Program-made: the position numbers and the translations under genes | The notes under the pieces: model-generated | Seen by the model: only the letters and a program-made list of their open reading frames with translations | Databases searched by the model: none | Told to the model about the DNA's origin: nothing | Shown: in pieces, positions 9,904 to 21,346 of the stretch | Layout of the letters: each line of letters begins with the position of its first letter | Position numbering within the stretch: the first letter of the stretch is position 1 | Assembly: GCA_024220505.1 (NCBI GenBank) | Contig: JAKZZE010000009.1 | Location: 1,250,001 to 1,314,000, forward strand | Source: Rhizopus arrhizus | Lineage: Eukaryota > Mucoromycota > Mucoromycetes > Mucorales > Rhizopodaceae | DNA length: 64,000 bases | Direction of reading: 5' to 3'

Positions 9904-12900
9904 GTTTTGATATATAAAAATAACAAGTGAAAAAGAGAGAATGAAATAAAAGAAAAGAAAAAAAAATAAAATTTCCCTTTTTATACTGACATATTACATT
10001 CCTGCTGACAAAACAATATTTTTAAAAAAGCAGTAATTCTATTACATAGTCACATGATTTTCATCCTCTGCGTGTACATTAAATCTTTAGCATCACGTAA
10101 TTTACTTTAATAGTTTGGGTGAATAATCGGGCCTAATTATGATTTGAGAAACAAGTGTTTGATTGGATGTAAAGATGTTCCTGATTACAGTTTGTTTTGA
10201 TAGCATAGTAATAAGAATGTCTATATTCATCAAAATAAGATATTAACTACAAATCAGATACCAAACAGAATCCATTCTTTTTCTATTGTCTTATTAACCA
10301 TACAAGGTTTATAGCAACCTTTAAAATAATAAGAAAGTAAATGGATTTTATTTGATATCATAACAATTCTAGGTTTGAATTAATTCCATAATACAAATCA
10401 AGTCAAATAGATTAGATGTGTTGATGAATATCTAAAAAGTAAAGTTTTGGATGATTGAAGGTCAACGTGTAAAACAGAGAACAATAATTTTGTTTTGTTT
10501 TGTTCTTCTTTCATGTGACAATATGACAAAGGTTTAGGCTGTAATCTTAGTTTTACTACCTTGAAATCAACTGTATACAGAACCAGTGTTGCCAGTAAAT
10601 ATGATTTATAAGCTCTTTTTAAGCACATCATTTGTCACACTACATCAAGTCTAGAAGCAAACACTTATTTTCAAACTTACTCTCACACCAATCCTACAGA
10701 ATTCAAACAAAGATGAGGAAAAAAAAAAAAAAGAGAGAGTTGGGGAAGAGAAGATTGATAAAGTTCATTTAAAAGACTTTAAATAGGAATACACACATAT
10801 ATACTTGCAGTAATCGTTGTTAAGCTAAATATTTAATTATCAAATAAATATTGACTTTATCAAATACATGAATGAATCAATATATCAATTGGTCATTTTA
10901 TAGCCATTTCAAAAACAAAAATGTAGAATTAAAGTTTCAAAGCTTTATATCGTCCAAAAATCGTTTTGTTCAAAAATGAAATAAAGATGGACAAGGTTGC
11001 CTAAATATAAACCGTTAACCCTTTACATCTGCAGAATGTAACCATCAAATCCTATAGAGTACATTTGTTTGCAAGCATGAGCTCAAAAGCCTGTCGCCTT
11101 TCAAAAGTAGTTGATATTTACCACGCCAGTCCATGAAATGAATAGACAGTGAGTGTAATTCAGGGAACGAGATACCTAATAGGCAAAGCTCCATCTTGTG
11201 CTTCCGATCAACCAACAACAAATTGTCTTTTCTACCACAGATCCTTTGAGCACTTTTCATGTCAAATCTCCTGTTGAATAGAGCACAAATCCTTCCTTGA
11301 TAGCTTGACGGACACCATTGTCACTAACGAAAAAAGAAAAAAAAAATACAATTCTACATTTTTCGCGTCAAACAACAACATAAGCTGATATGCGTCTTGA
11401 CAATTATGGGTTCATTCTTAAAGAAAAGATACACATTTGTTACTAACAACTATATTAAAACACATCATAATCAGTTAAAGTCGTATTATTTTGGTTGCAC
11501 TAGAGATACTTGTATGGATAGAATGTTTTATATTCTTTCACAACTTGTAATCATTGGCTGTTGACAAAAAGTGCTATACATATTCAATTTGAAATAAAGA
11601 TGTTTTTATAAAGAAAAGAGGAGAGAGAGAGAAAGTAGATAGAATTGATGTGAATAAATCAATTGATGTAGCCATTAAAAATACAGATAATGTAAATTGT
11701 TTGATATTGTATGAAGTATAATTCAAATATCCTTTTGAAATAATCTTTTAGATATGACCTGACTGTCAATTATGTTGTTAGTTGTCAGAATAATTATCCT
11801 TCTGGTTATTCATGCCATGGTCAAATTGGGTTATGCAAGCATATCTTTCTTGTTTCAAGTATAAATAGATCACGTACTCTATGAAAAGTTAATGCTTTCA
11901 ACAATCTCAGTGAAAAATTAGCAGCAATTGGTTTGGCTGATAATAATAAAGTCACAAGAAATCTGTGAGGGCACTACACCTAGATTATAAAACAAGTTTT
12001 CTTCTAAAAAGTAATCCTGAGACGTTGAACGACAGAAAACATGAGTAGAGTATATATGATAATGCCATCACATCCAACTCGGTTTTTCTCCAAATAGATA
12101 AAACTAAATAAATAATCTCCAAAGATCCATAATTTACCTTCTCTGTGGCTGCACAAAAGTGGTGGGTATTTAAAGCTATTCCGTAATTCTTTGTTCGTAG
12201 TCTGAAAGTGCAGTAGTAAATAATTTTTCCATATTTGTATTTTAAATGGAAAAACATTTTTCAGGTAGGCTTAGATTTTAAGGTATTTGTTTGTTTGCTA
12301 AAAGGTACTATAAATACATTTCAAACCAGCTAAAAAAGGGTGAAAGTAAGCATGATAACTTTTGTAGAATAACAAATTAGATTTGAATCCTACGCATTTT
12401 AGATTGTACACGTAAATAAGGATAGAATCAGCATTGTGATGAAGAGAAAAAAAAAGAAAAGATTGAGGGCTTGTTTGGGGGGGTAACTGTATCATTTGGA
12501 TTAAACCTGTGCACCCTTAAAGCAAAAAAAAAAAAAAAAAGCACAAGCACATACACAGCCATGATTTGTTTGGCTGTTACGAACGTTGATGTTCCATTTG
12601 ACGACGTGATGGGAGTCTCGTACGATTTGTAAATACAAAGAATCCCTATAATGGCTTCGGGTACTAGAATGTATTGAAATGCAATTTGAAAAAGATGAAA
12701 TAAAGTCTCTGCTCTCGTAAGATTCAACGCGTCAGCATTGAAGTTCTTGTCATCTCACTAGTAACACATCCACATGACGTAGACTGTAACCTAAACCCTG
12801 AAAAACAATGGTTGATTTAAAAATAGAAAATTCTTATTATCATGTTTATTTCGTTTGGGATTGCTGAGCATAAAGAAAGTACTGGAGTGCCTCTTGGACG

Positions 12901-13128
12901 TCATGGATGAATTCAATGTAAAAAGAGACAAGATGTTTTGAAGATAGAAAGACACTTTATTGTAATGATTAAAAAGATTTATGCAGTGCTCAAGTAGAAT
13001 TCAATTTTGGAAAGAGGGACAAGGTGATGGTCAATGCTTTTTTTTTTAGGTGAAATGTACAAAAACCGTAGTATTTATTAATAATAGAATAAAAGATATA
13101 CAAAAAAAAAAAAACAAGAGCAATTTGT
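9904..13128. other. Gene-poor AT-rich stretch with coding-like scraps
   Basis: About 3.2 kb without a supportable full gene. Scraps that look coding occur on the minus strand at 11045-11330 and 12430-12960 and on the plus strand near 11890-11970, each broken by stops or lacking a start. They may be remains of decayed genes. Poly-A runs occur at 10719-10732 and 12523-12540. No tRNA was recognised. Confidence 0.5.
12430..12820 (-). pseudogene. Possible relic of a membrane-protein gene
   Basis: Minus-strand reading from about 12727 shows a convincing amphipathic and hydrophobic stretch (LFHLFQIAFQYILVPEAIIG, then ILCIYKSYETP and a further hydrophobic run AKQIMAVYVLVL) ending at a T-rich, intron-like sequence. 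Just upstream, behind a plausible acceptor, GLGYSLRHVDVLL reads in another frame and meets a stop before the main stretch, so the two cannot be joined without a frameshift. No family was recognised. It may be a decayed gene, or a real gene whose splicing I did not solve. Confidence 0.3.
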
Positions 13129-13632
13129 CTAGTTATAATTTCCAGGAACAATGGATTCACAACCACGAGTAGAAATATGAATATTACAATCGGACTGACT
13201 CTTGCAGCAACGAATACAGAACGTATTGGCGTCAGGTTCAATCAAGTTGACAAAGTACTTGTATCCATTACAAGTGACACCGTCAATGTCCTTGTTATCG
13301 TATTGTCCTCCACCATCAGAGCTACTCAAGCCATACTTGGAACGATCAATCGTACCAGTGACTTGAACATAGTTGGATGTCTTTGCAAAATGAGCCGATT
13401 TGATAAAACCAGAAGGAAACTTTCTGCCACCGAGACCACTTGAGGTACACATAGGAATACCATCATCTTCAGTGCCACCGACGTCGTCACCACGGTGAGG
13501 AGGCATGAAAGAGCAGAACTGAGAGCTGGACTGGAGTTGGATGGAATAGCCTCGTTTGTTAAGAGGGAAGGCGTGCATAGAAACAACGAGGGCCAAAAGG
13601 GTAAAGACAAAGAGAGCAAGAGAAGATTGCAT
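13129..13632 (-). CDS. Secreted cysteine-containing protein, MAGP-like
   Basis: A single exon encoding 167 residues. A clear signal peptide (SLALFVFTLLALVVSMHA) is followed by FPLNKRGY, a probable Kex2 site (KR). The mature part has paired Cys residues and the segment FCSFMPPHRGDDVGGTEDD, which recalls the motif FC.FLPP....G.I...E of fungal secreted proteins named after macrophage activating glycoprotein; that relationship is from memory and moderate. Later motifs are VTGTIDRSKYGL and FCIRCCKSQSDC, so disulfides are likely. A TATA element sits about 65 bases before the start. A likely role is in the cell wall or extracellular space; its biochemical function is unknown. Confidence 0.75.
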   Translation of the reverse strand: MQSSLALFVFTLLALVVSMHAFPLNKRGYSIQLQSSSQFCSFMPPHRGDDVGGTEDDGIPMCTSSGLGGRKFPSGFIKSAHFAKTSNYVQVTGTIDRSKYGLSSSDGGGQYDNKDIDGVTCNGYKYFVNLIEPDANTFCIRCCKSQSDCNIHISTRGCESIVPGNYN

Positions 13633-13694
13633 TTTAGATCAAGAAGATTTGAATAATGATTTTTTTTAAAAAAAGAAAACGATAAACAGGGTTC

Positions 13695-13702
13695 TTTATA
13701 TA
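13695..13702 (-). promoter_or_regulatory. TATA box of the secreted protein gene
   Basis: TATATAAA on the minus strand, about 65 bases upstream of the start at 13632, within the AT-rich leader. Confidence 0.5.
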
Positions 13703-15049
13703 CCTTTATCTTACTCTTTCTTTTGCTCTGTTTCCTTCGATTTCACTTTATGCCCTTTTTTGTATAAATGTTCTTAATAATAGAAACGCTCAGCCCTTTT
13801 TTTTTTTGTTTAAAGGGTCATGTTTCACCCCAAAAAAAAAGAAGCCCATCAATTTTTTTTATATAGAATAAAATAGGATAATACATTCCTAATCAAGCCC
13901 TATTGTTTGTCATTGTGGGCTCTACATGAAAAAAAAAAAGGTTTAAAAAAAGAAAAAAATGTACAAAAAAGGAAGATAAAAGTACACATCAGTTTGTTTT
14001 CAAGTCATTCTTTTGTATGTTATTTTTAAACTGGTCTTGTATGTGTGGTTAAGACAACTATTGACAAAGTCAATTTATTTCTCTTTTCACAACAAACGAA
14101 TGCACTCAACTTTCCGTGTATCTTTTGAACAGCTTAAACACAATACAAAGTCTATAAAATAAAACTCAATCTTTTCATTTTTTCTGGCTGTATTCCTTGT
14201 GATAGAATTCAAGGGCTGTGCTTTAAGAAATTATAATCTTTGCTTCATCCCTTCACTTTTCTTGGCTAAGTGCTAATGCAATAGAAAAAGTACAGGTCTT
14301 TTCAATGCCAGTTACCATCATCTCCCTACTTTTATTGAGTATCATTAGACTACAATGATCAGAATTAAATAACTTTCAAATATATCACGAAAGAATTAGA
14401 GAAAAGCGAATGATATATGTCTTGGGACTCTATCCCAGAGGATAAAGTGATTCGTACTTTTATTGACGGTATTATTGATTGGTTTCCGATGTAAATAAGA
14501 CTCGAATAGTATAAAATTTTCTTAAGGGAAAAAAGAGCTTTATTGTATAAACCATTCTTCCTCCCCTCCCTTTTTTTTTGACTCGAATCATTAGAAAACA
14601 AGATCACATATTTTTGACCAGCATTTGGCCATTACCAATAAACACAGATCGGCTCTTTTGATCCTTTTGATAGCTAATAGTCATGTATATAATGAATCAT
14701 TGCATGGATGGCTACTTCTTGACATGTCATCACAGTCCTCTTCTTTGGATGATTAGAAATACGTTTGTACTATACGCATTGTCTGACATAGACATACATT
14801 ACTCGTTTGAAATCATTTCTACATTCTACTCATCTCCTATCAATTGATAATAAAGATTTAATTTTTTTTTTTGAAACCTTTATCGATACGAATGGTTTGT
14901 TATTTTACTGCTAAAGGATAGCAATCGCGATAATTTTGAGTAATAGGAAACAGTCTCCTTTATTATTTTCTGATATAATTTAAATGCTTAAACATTCCTG
15001 CAATAATAATGTGCAGTCCGCCTGACAAGAACATTGGACTGATAACCAT
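13703..15049. other. Intergenic, no gene seen
   Basis: About 1.3 kb of AT-rich DNA with A and T runs. Open frames here are short and of low complexity. I see nothing supportable. Confidence 0.6.
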
Positions 15050-15562
15050 TTATGCTTGATGATGATATGACTGAGATTCAAGATACTCTGACCAACTGAT
15101 AAGTCCACTATGAAAATAAATGAATAATAAATTTACATAAAAAAATCTTTTCTCATCACTCACTCTCCATTCAAGTCATCTTCTTCTAATACATGGTCAA
15201 TCATTTCTGACACTTCTTCAAGTGAAATATATTTTGAACCGTCCTCATCACCAAAATCAGTAAATGCCTGTCTTAATTCATGTCCATCTAGGAATCCGTC
15301 ACCATTCTGGTCATGAGTGAGAAACAAGTAATAAATCATGTCTTTGTCACTTAATTCAGGTAAAGGTTCGTCTGTGTTGTTTGCTAATGAGTTTAAATGT
15401 TCTTGAATATGTCTATAATTTGTTAGTGCATATCAATCTTTTATTGAATAATCCATACTCTTTGTTGTGTTTAAATTCTCCATAATTTGAATGGTCTTCT
15501 TTATTTTTAAAATCAATGCCAAATACGCAAGTAAACAATAACAACAATAAAAATAGACGCAT
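15050..15562 (-). CDS. MCFD2-like secreted EF-hand protein
   Basis: Small secretory-pathway calcium-binding protein resembling MCFD2, the soluble partner of the LMAN1/ERGIC-53 cargo receptor. Exons 15459-15562, 15164-15412 and 15050-15107 give 136 residues. A signal peptide (MRLFLLLLLFTCVFG) opens the protein. HIQEHLNSL and the Pro-rich PLPELSDKD segment precede EF-hand 1 (DQNGDGFLDGHE) and EF-hand 2 (DDLNGDGLISWSEY); the second loop is completed only by splicing the last intron, GA joined to TGGA. Intron 1 uses the donor GTATGG and a clear branch site CTAAC. The order signal, HIQEHL, EF, EF matches MCFD2 and not calmodulin. A COPII cargo receptor role is inferred from the family. Confidence 0.85.
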
Positions 15563-16647
15563 CCTTTTTGAGTAAATGAGAAAAAGAAGGTTTAATTCTT
15601 TGGAATTGAATGACCGAACATCAACACGATGAAACAAAAAATTAATTCATTTGAAGACTTTAATGAGCGCACAATGTCTTCAATACACCCTATTTGCCCA
15701 AGTCAGATCAAAAGGATGTGAGGGGATAAAGAAAATACCTTTTCGGATCAATAAAAAAATAAGAAAATAAAAATCAAATGCGTAAGGAAAGATGTGTTAT
15801 AGGCATCCGTTTGAGTTCTGAGGCAACCAATTTAAAAGCCATTTCTAAAGTAGTTGAGACCAAGGCAATTTACGGTAACTTGGGGCATCGAGCACAGAGA
15901 GGATTAAACACTCGGGATCAACAACGAAACCAACTGTAGAATGAAAGGAGCACAACTTGCGGGTGGGCAGTAAGTTGAGAAGGGTTTTCAACGGTGAGTG
16001 GGATCTGTAATTGATGATGCATATCGAGATATTGAACGGCGTGGCCCTCGGTAAGAGAGTGGTTAGAATGCTTGAATCAGTGCTTTGGATTGTCATCTGG
16101 TAGTCAGTCAGGTCTTCAATGGATACAATTGTCAAAGTAATATGTAAAAGAAAACTACGTCCTTCAAGAAGAAAGACAAGGATGAGGCAGCTGATGTCGC
16201 TGAAGTAAATACAAGAGCTAGCACACAAAGTAAGCATTTTTTTTTATAATTTATCAGTGGCGCCATGAGCACATTGGATGCGCGTGAAATGATAAATTGT
16301 TATTTCATGAACAACACTGCAATACATAAAGCTTGTCTCCGTTCAAAACTTGACTGAAAGTGACGGTATAAAGCTGCTTATCTACCTCCCTATTTACTAT
16401 TTTTAAATCTTATTGCGTTATTTGCTCAAAAGTTAAAGATGAAGTAAAGAGTGACTGTTTCACTGCAATTGATAATCTGAATGACAGAATCACTGAATTG
16501 GTAAGACAAGTAGTAGTTGAGGACTGTCAGGGTTGGATCAAGCTTTCTAATTTATTTCTCGATAGATGTTTAACTCTCCAGTCGATGCTTTATGCTGTAT
16601 AAAAATAAAACTCATAAAATGAAAGAAATTCTAAAATAGATAAACGT

Positions 16648-16702
<55 letters not shown>

Positions 16703-16888
16703 AATACGCCAAAATGAAATAGTCAAGTACGCCAAAAAAAAATCGGAGCGTAAACCATGTGGAGAAAATCAATAACAATCATTTTCCTTTTTTGAACTAC
16801 TCAATAAAGTCTCACCTTTCACTCGCCCTCATAAAATGAACTTGACTCTTTCTTTGTTCTTTTTTTTTTTATATAATTATTATTCACC
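15563..16888. other. Intergenic with coding-like fragments and an A47 tract
   Basis: A less AT-rich block at about 15840-16230 is open on the minus strand for 130 codons without a recognisable product; the plus strand there also has a short Lys-rich coding-like run (around 16150-16225). Near 16420-16602 a plus-strand frame without a good start reads VKDEVKSDCFTAIDNLNDR and onwards. These may be remains of one decayed gene. The A47 run is listed separately. Confidence 0.4.
16653..16699 (+). repeat. Poly-A tract of 47 bases
   Basis: An uninterrupted run of 47 A residues about 190 bases upstream of the RhoGAP start. It could be a slippage-expanded A-tract or the tail of a retro-inserted sequence. 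Confidence 0.9.
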
Positions 16889-18107
16889 ATGTATAATAAC
16901 TTAGCAACTGAAAAGAAAAAGAATAGAAATGTATTCAACTTTTTATTTACAAGACAAAAACCAACTACTGAATCCTATTTTAATGAAGGTAAGATAATGT
17001 GTTGTATGAATAGTTTAACTTAATAAAAATAGGCATATTTGGGGTTCCTTTATGTGATGCAATCAAATCTGGTTCTATTTTATGGGGTCTTCGTGTACCT
17101 GATCCAGTTTATTTATGTTTTCTTGAAATTTATAAAAGAGGTAATATTAAATAGAGAAAGAAAACTTTTTATTCATATTTAAGTTAGGACTTAAAACGGA
17201 AGGATTATTTCGTTTATCGGGTGCAACTGCTGAAGTAATAAGCTTAGAGAATAGGATGAATATGTGCTCTATTGAAGAAAGGAAGTTTCTTGATATGTCT
17301 GGATATGATATTCATACATTAACAAGTCTAGTAAAAAAATATTTACGTGATTTACCTGAACCTGTTATACCAAATAGTTTTCATGAACAATTTCAATCTG
17401 TCAGTAAGTATTGATTTTCCTTATTCATCTATTGCTTTTACTCATTTAATATAGATTTATTCAGCAAGAACGCAATCCATCAATTGGCTTCTATCATAAT
17501 CAGTTTACCATCCGATAACAAACAGTTAATACATGCCATCATCATCATGATAGCACAAATTCAAAAGAATGTGGATCAAAATATGATGTGCCCAGAAGCA
17601 TTAGCTATTGTATTTGCACCTGTTCTTACAGGATTTGAACATTCACTTAAAGATTTAACAACCTCTTGTATTTCAACTCACAGTACTTTTAAAAGACAAA
17701 AGAATCAGCCTCAAGCTACAACATCTGATATCATCAGTCAACACATCAAGCGAAATAAGCATTGGACAGATATTTGGATATTATTGATTGAAAGATATGA
17801 CTTCTTTATTGACATCTTGGATAAGCATCACTTTGCTTTAAGAGAACAAAACAAGACCATCTCTGCTAGAAATTATCGTCAACATCATTGCCCAATTCAA
17901 AACAGGACATTGCCTTCCTCTTCCTTTTCTACTACTTCTTTATCCAATGATGTGGATTATTCAAACCATAATCATCCATCAATCGAAGGTATACCTGTCG
18001 CCAAACCAAACATTCCCACTCCTTCACTTTCAAAAAAAAACTCTTTTTTTCATTTTCCAAAGCAAAACACAATAAGAAAAATACTTTTGACAAGCACAAT
18101 TAGATAG
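16889..18107 (+). CDS. RhoGAP domain protein
   Basis: GTPase-activating protein for Rho-family GTPases. Exons 16889-16988, 17033-17140, 17188-17403 and 17455-18107 give 358 residues. The RhoGAP domain starts at about residue 34 (IFGVPLCDAI). The arginine finger lies in EGLFRLSG, KKYLRDLPEPVIP is the diagnostic second block, and NMMCPEALAIVFAPVL the third. The rest is a Ser/Thr/Asn-rich tail with no second domain, ending in a basic segment. At this size it is a minimal RhoGAP, comparable with small Rga-like proteins. Each splice junction falls in conserved sequence and keeps frame. A CT microsatellite follows in the 3' flank. Confidence 0.92.
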
Positions 18108-18116
18108 TCCTCTTCC

Positions 18117-18122
<6 letters not shown>

Positions 18123-18166
<44 letters not shown>
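18123..18166 (+). repeat. (CT)n microsatellite
   Basis: About 22 CT units directly downstream of the RhoGAP stop, in its probable 3' UTR, between convergent genes. Confidence 0.9.
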
Positions 18167-18168
<2 letters not shown>

Positions 18169-18425
18169 AGTCTTTCCCTTTTATATATGTGTACTTGTAT
18201 GTAATATTTATTTACTTTCCTTTTTATCATCTTTCATGTTTATGGATTTTTATGCTTTCTAATAAACTTTTCAAACATATGCAATTGATAGATCAACACA
18301 TCTTTTCAATTAAAACAAGATTGAATAGCTTTACAATAACATTTATAGTTAGATGATTAAAAAAAGGTAATAAAGTGTCGTTCTTTTTTATTTACAATAA
18401 AATCCCTCTTTTTTTTTTTTTTTTT

Positions 18426-18749
18426 CTATGCCATTTGAGATTTTGCCTTCTTTTTAATATCTGAATAACAGTTTGGACACAAATGATGCATCATCTTGTT
18501 ACTTCCACAAGCAGGACATTTAGTGATATTTTCCTTTTGTTGTAAGCCCTTGTTGGACATACGCATACGTTTCTTTGAGTGTGATGTCTTCTTTTTTGGT
18601 GCTGCCCAAAGAAATGCTTCTAACCATGTTGGTATTTGAAAAGTACTGTTGCGACTAATGGCATCACTAGTAAACAAGGAAAGTGTGCTGAAACGAGAAG
18701 ATTGAATCTTTAATGAATTTTGTAATGTCAAGGCTGAACGCAGACTCAT
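18426..18749 (-). CDS. MRPL32: Mitochondrial large-subunit ribosomal protein bL32m
   Basis: Subunit of the mitochondrial 54S ribosome. A single exon of 107 residues. The start at 18749 (MSLRSALTLQ) gives a typical mitochondrial presequence; an in-frame Met 19 codons upstream would add a Phe-rich stretch and is less likely. The mature part contains VPKKK-type L32 sequence (AAPKKKTSHSKKRMRM) and the zinc ribbon CPACGSNKMMHHLCPNC. In yeast, the presequence of this protein is removed by the m-AAA protease as a step that licenses mitoribosome assembly. It ends in the Lys-rich DIKKKAKSQ. Confidence 0.92.
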   Translation of the reverse strand: MSLRSALTLQNSLKIQSSRFSTLSLFTSDAISRNSTFQIPTWLEAFLWAAPKKKTSHSKKRMRMSNKGLQQKENITKCPACGSNKMMHHLCPNCYSDIKKKAKSQMA

Positions 18750-19510
18750 TTTTGTAGGTGATTTAAAAAAGAAAAAGGAAAAATCTTTTTTAATGACCCC
18801 AGTCATACCAATTGTGACTGAAAGAAAGGGATTTTTTTTCTGAATTTCAAATTCTTAATCAATGGTTCCTGAATAGAACTTTGATAAAGGATAGTCAATA
18901 TTTATTTTTTCAAGAGGAATTTGTAAATATCAGAGATTTAAGAGCATGGTAGTTGAAAACTGGATGCTATAGACGATTTATACATTCACAGGTGTTAAAC
19001 AATTATTGAGCCAATGATCAAGCAGGATCATCAACTATTCCCAGAGTGTACATCTACTGCTTTATCACAGCAGTAACCTAAGGAATAATAGATCAATACA
19101 AACAGATTTTGTTCATAGCCGTTTATATTAAAAACGCATTCCGATTCCTTTACTTTCTTCTTCGAATTAAAATGACCACATAATATCACTATTATCAAAA
19201 ACTCTTGCAGCCAAGAATTTTTGCTACCAACATACTGGTTTGTTAATTCAATCCATTCTATATAGAAATATAGACATTCGTACACAGCATATTTGTCAAT
19301 TGTCTTTGCCTACAAAAAGTGAGTCATAGTTATACAATATGCATACTACTTGACCATTACAACGCATGATAAACTCGTCATTCATTATTTCTTGTAAATA
19401 TCTGAGATTGAAATAGCCATTACTTACAAAAAAAAAAAAAATTTTGTCAACACTACTTGAAAACCCTTTTTTTTTTCTTTTTTAGTTTTTTCTTAAAACA
19501 GAGAACAATA
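18750..19510. other. Intergenic between bL32m and eIF2B-delta genes
   Basis: About 0.76 kb between divergent genes, presumably holding both promoters. Poly-A at 19428-19441 and T-runs at 19467-19476 lie close to the eIF2B start. No other gene seen. Confidence 0.6.
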
Positions 19511-21312
19511 ATGGACCCAAGTGTACCAAAATCTAGTGTAAATAGCGATAATAATAATAAACTGTTTTTTTATTATTCATACTTTTCTGCTTGTATATCT
19601 TTCTATAAAATAGCCCATTGGAATTCCCGTTCCCAATGCTTCAAAAATGACAGCAACTGGTTCACCCAACATGGGCCAACCTATGAGTTCTTCATATGAA
19701 AACCGTTGGTTATCTGCCGGTGATGATACAAAAAAGAGTTCACCTGTTGTACGTCGAAAGAGTACAGCGCCCGAAGAAACCGTGAAAGAGACCAAAAAGA
19801 AGGAAAACACGAGACCAGAAACAAGTCAACAGCAACCTGCAAAGAAATCGCAAAAAGAAATGACAAAAGCAGAACGTCGTGCACTTCAAGAACAGCAAAG
19901 AGCTGCCAAAGAAAAGCAACGTGCTGCAGCAGCTGGTGGTAAAAAACCCGATAATAGCAATACAAAGAAAGCCTCTGCTGCTGGCTCTTCTTCAGCTCCT
20001 GCTAATGCTTCTGGTACCTCTTCTAAAAACAACAATGTGAAAACAAATGAATCAAAACAAAAAAAGAATAAAGATCAGCAGAATCAAGTACCTTGGCTTC
20101 TTCATCTGGATGCGCCTAAACGTCCTGAGGCCAGTAAAGACCTTCATCCAGCTGTTTTGCAACTCGGACTGTATTTCTCTGAGCACAAGATTGTTGGTTC
20201 CAATGCTCGATGTGTAGCCATGTTGGAGATTTTTTCAAAGGTAAGAGAGATGTAGAAAGAGGATGATCTAAAGACATCTGTCTGTTGTAGGTGATTGCTG
20301 ATCATAAACCACCTTCCGACGCCACATTTTCTAGACATATTCAAAAACACCTGGACCCTCACATCGCTTATTTGTTGAGTATCCGACCCATGTCCCTCAG
20401 CATGAGAGAATGTATTCGTTGGTTAAAGAAAGAGATGGCAGACATTGTGGAGCAAGATCCTCCATTAAGCGATGACGAAGCACGTACACGATTGATTGAA
20501 CACATTGGACATTTTATTCGTGAACGAATCACAATGGCAGATAAACTGATTGTCCAAAACGGTTTACAAAAGATTCAAGATGGCGATGTGATCTTGACCT
20601 ATGCCAAATCTTCTGTGGTTGAAAGTTTGCTACTCGAGACTAAAAAGAAGGGCATTGATTTCAAAGTGATCGTGGTCGACAGCCGTCCTTTATTCGAAGG
20701 CAAGCATCTTCTTCGACGACTTGTGGCTGCAGGTATTGACTGCTCTTACCATTTGTTATCCAGTGTCTATGTGGCTCTTAAATCAGTGACAAAGGTGATT
20801 ATGGGTGCACATGCCTTGTTGAACAATGGCGCGATTTATTCCCGTATTGGCAGTTCTATGGTTGCTATGGCTGCCAGTGATAAGCAAATCCCAGTCATGA
20901 TTTGCTGTGAAACATATAAATTCGTGAATCGTACACAGGTAGATTCATTCGTCTTGAACGAGCTTGGAAATCCTGATGATTTGGTTAATGTGCAAGCCAA
21001 GGAACAAGAGGCATCCATTTTATCTAGTTGGAGAGAACAACCAGATCTTCGATTACTGAACCTCTTGTATGACGTGACTCCTTCCAAGTTCATTTCATTG
21101 GTGGTAACTGAAGTTGGTCTTATTCCTTGTACATCCGCACCAGTTGTAAGTTTTACATGTTGTTTGCTGCTATCATTCGTACTAACCAATTCTTTTTTGT
21201 TATGTAGATTTGGCGTGAATACAAGTAAGGATCATTTAAGCTTATTCATTCTTTTTTTTTTTTTACAACTAATTTTTTTTATAGTGAGGAATTTGGTAAA
21301 CGGGTTCATTAA
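19511..21312 (+). CDS. GCD2: Translation initiation factor eIF2B subunit delta
   Basis: Regulatory subunit of eIF2B, the guanine nucleotide exchange factor for eIF2. Exons 19511-19537, 19614-20240, 20291-21145, 21208-21224 and 21285-21312 give 517 residues. The first 170 residues are low-complexity and basic, Lys/Ala/Ser-rich (AERRALQEQQRAAKEKQRAA), as is usual for the delta subunit. The folded part contains DGDVILTYAKSSVVE, FKVIVVDSRPLFEGK, GAHALLNNGAIYSRIGSS and VICCETYKF-like sequence (MICCETYKF), hallmarks of the eIF2B alpha/beta/delta family. The C-terminus IWREYNEEFGKRVH is recovered only by splicing a 17-base exon and a 28-base last exon. It converges with the next gene. Confidence 0.95.
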
Positions 21313-21346
21313 TGTAATCGTAGATGAAAATAAAAAGCATTTTTCT

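Noticed and set aside
11045..11260. 71-codon minus-strand frame
   Set aside because: Other frames over the same DNA look equally coding-like and all are broken; no family recognised, so not called as a gene.
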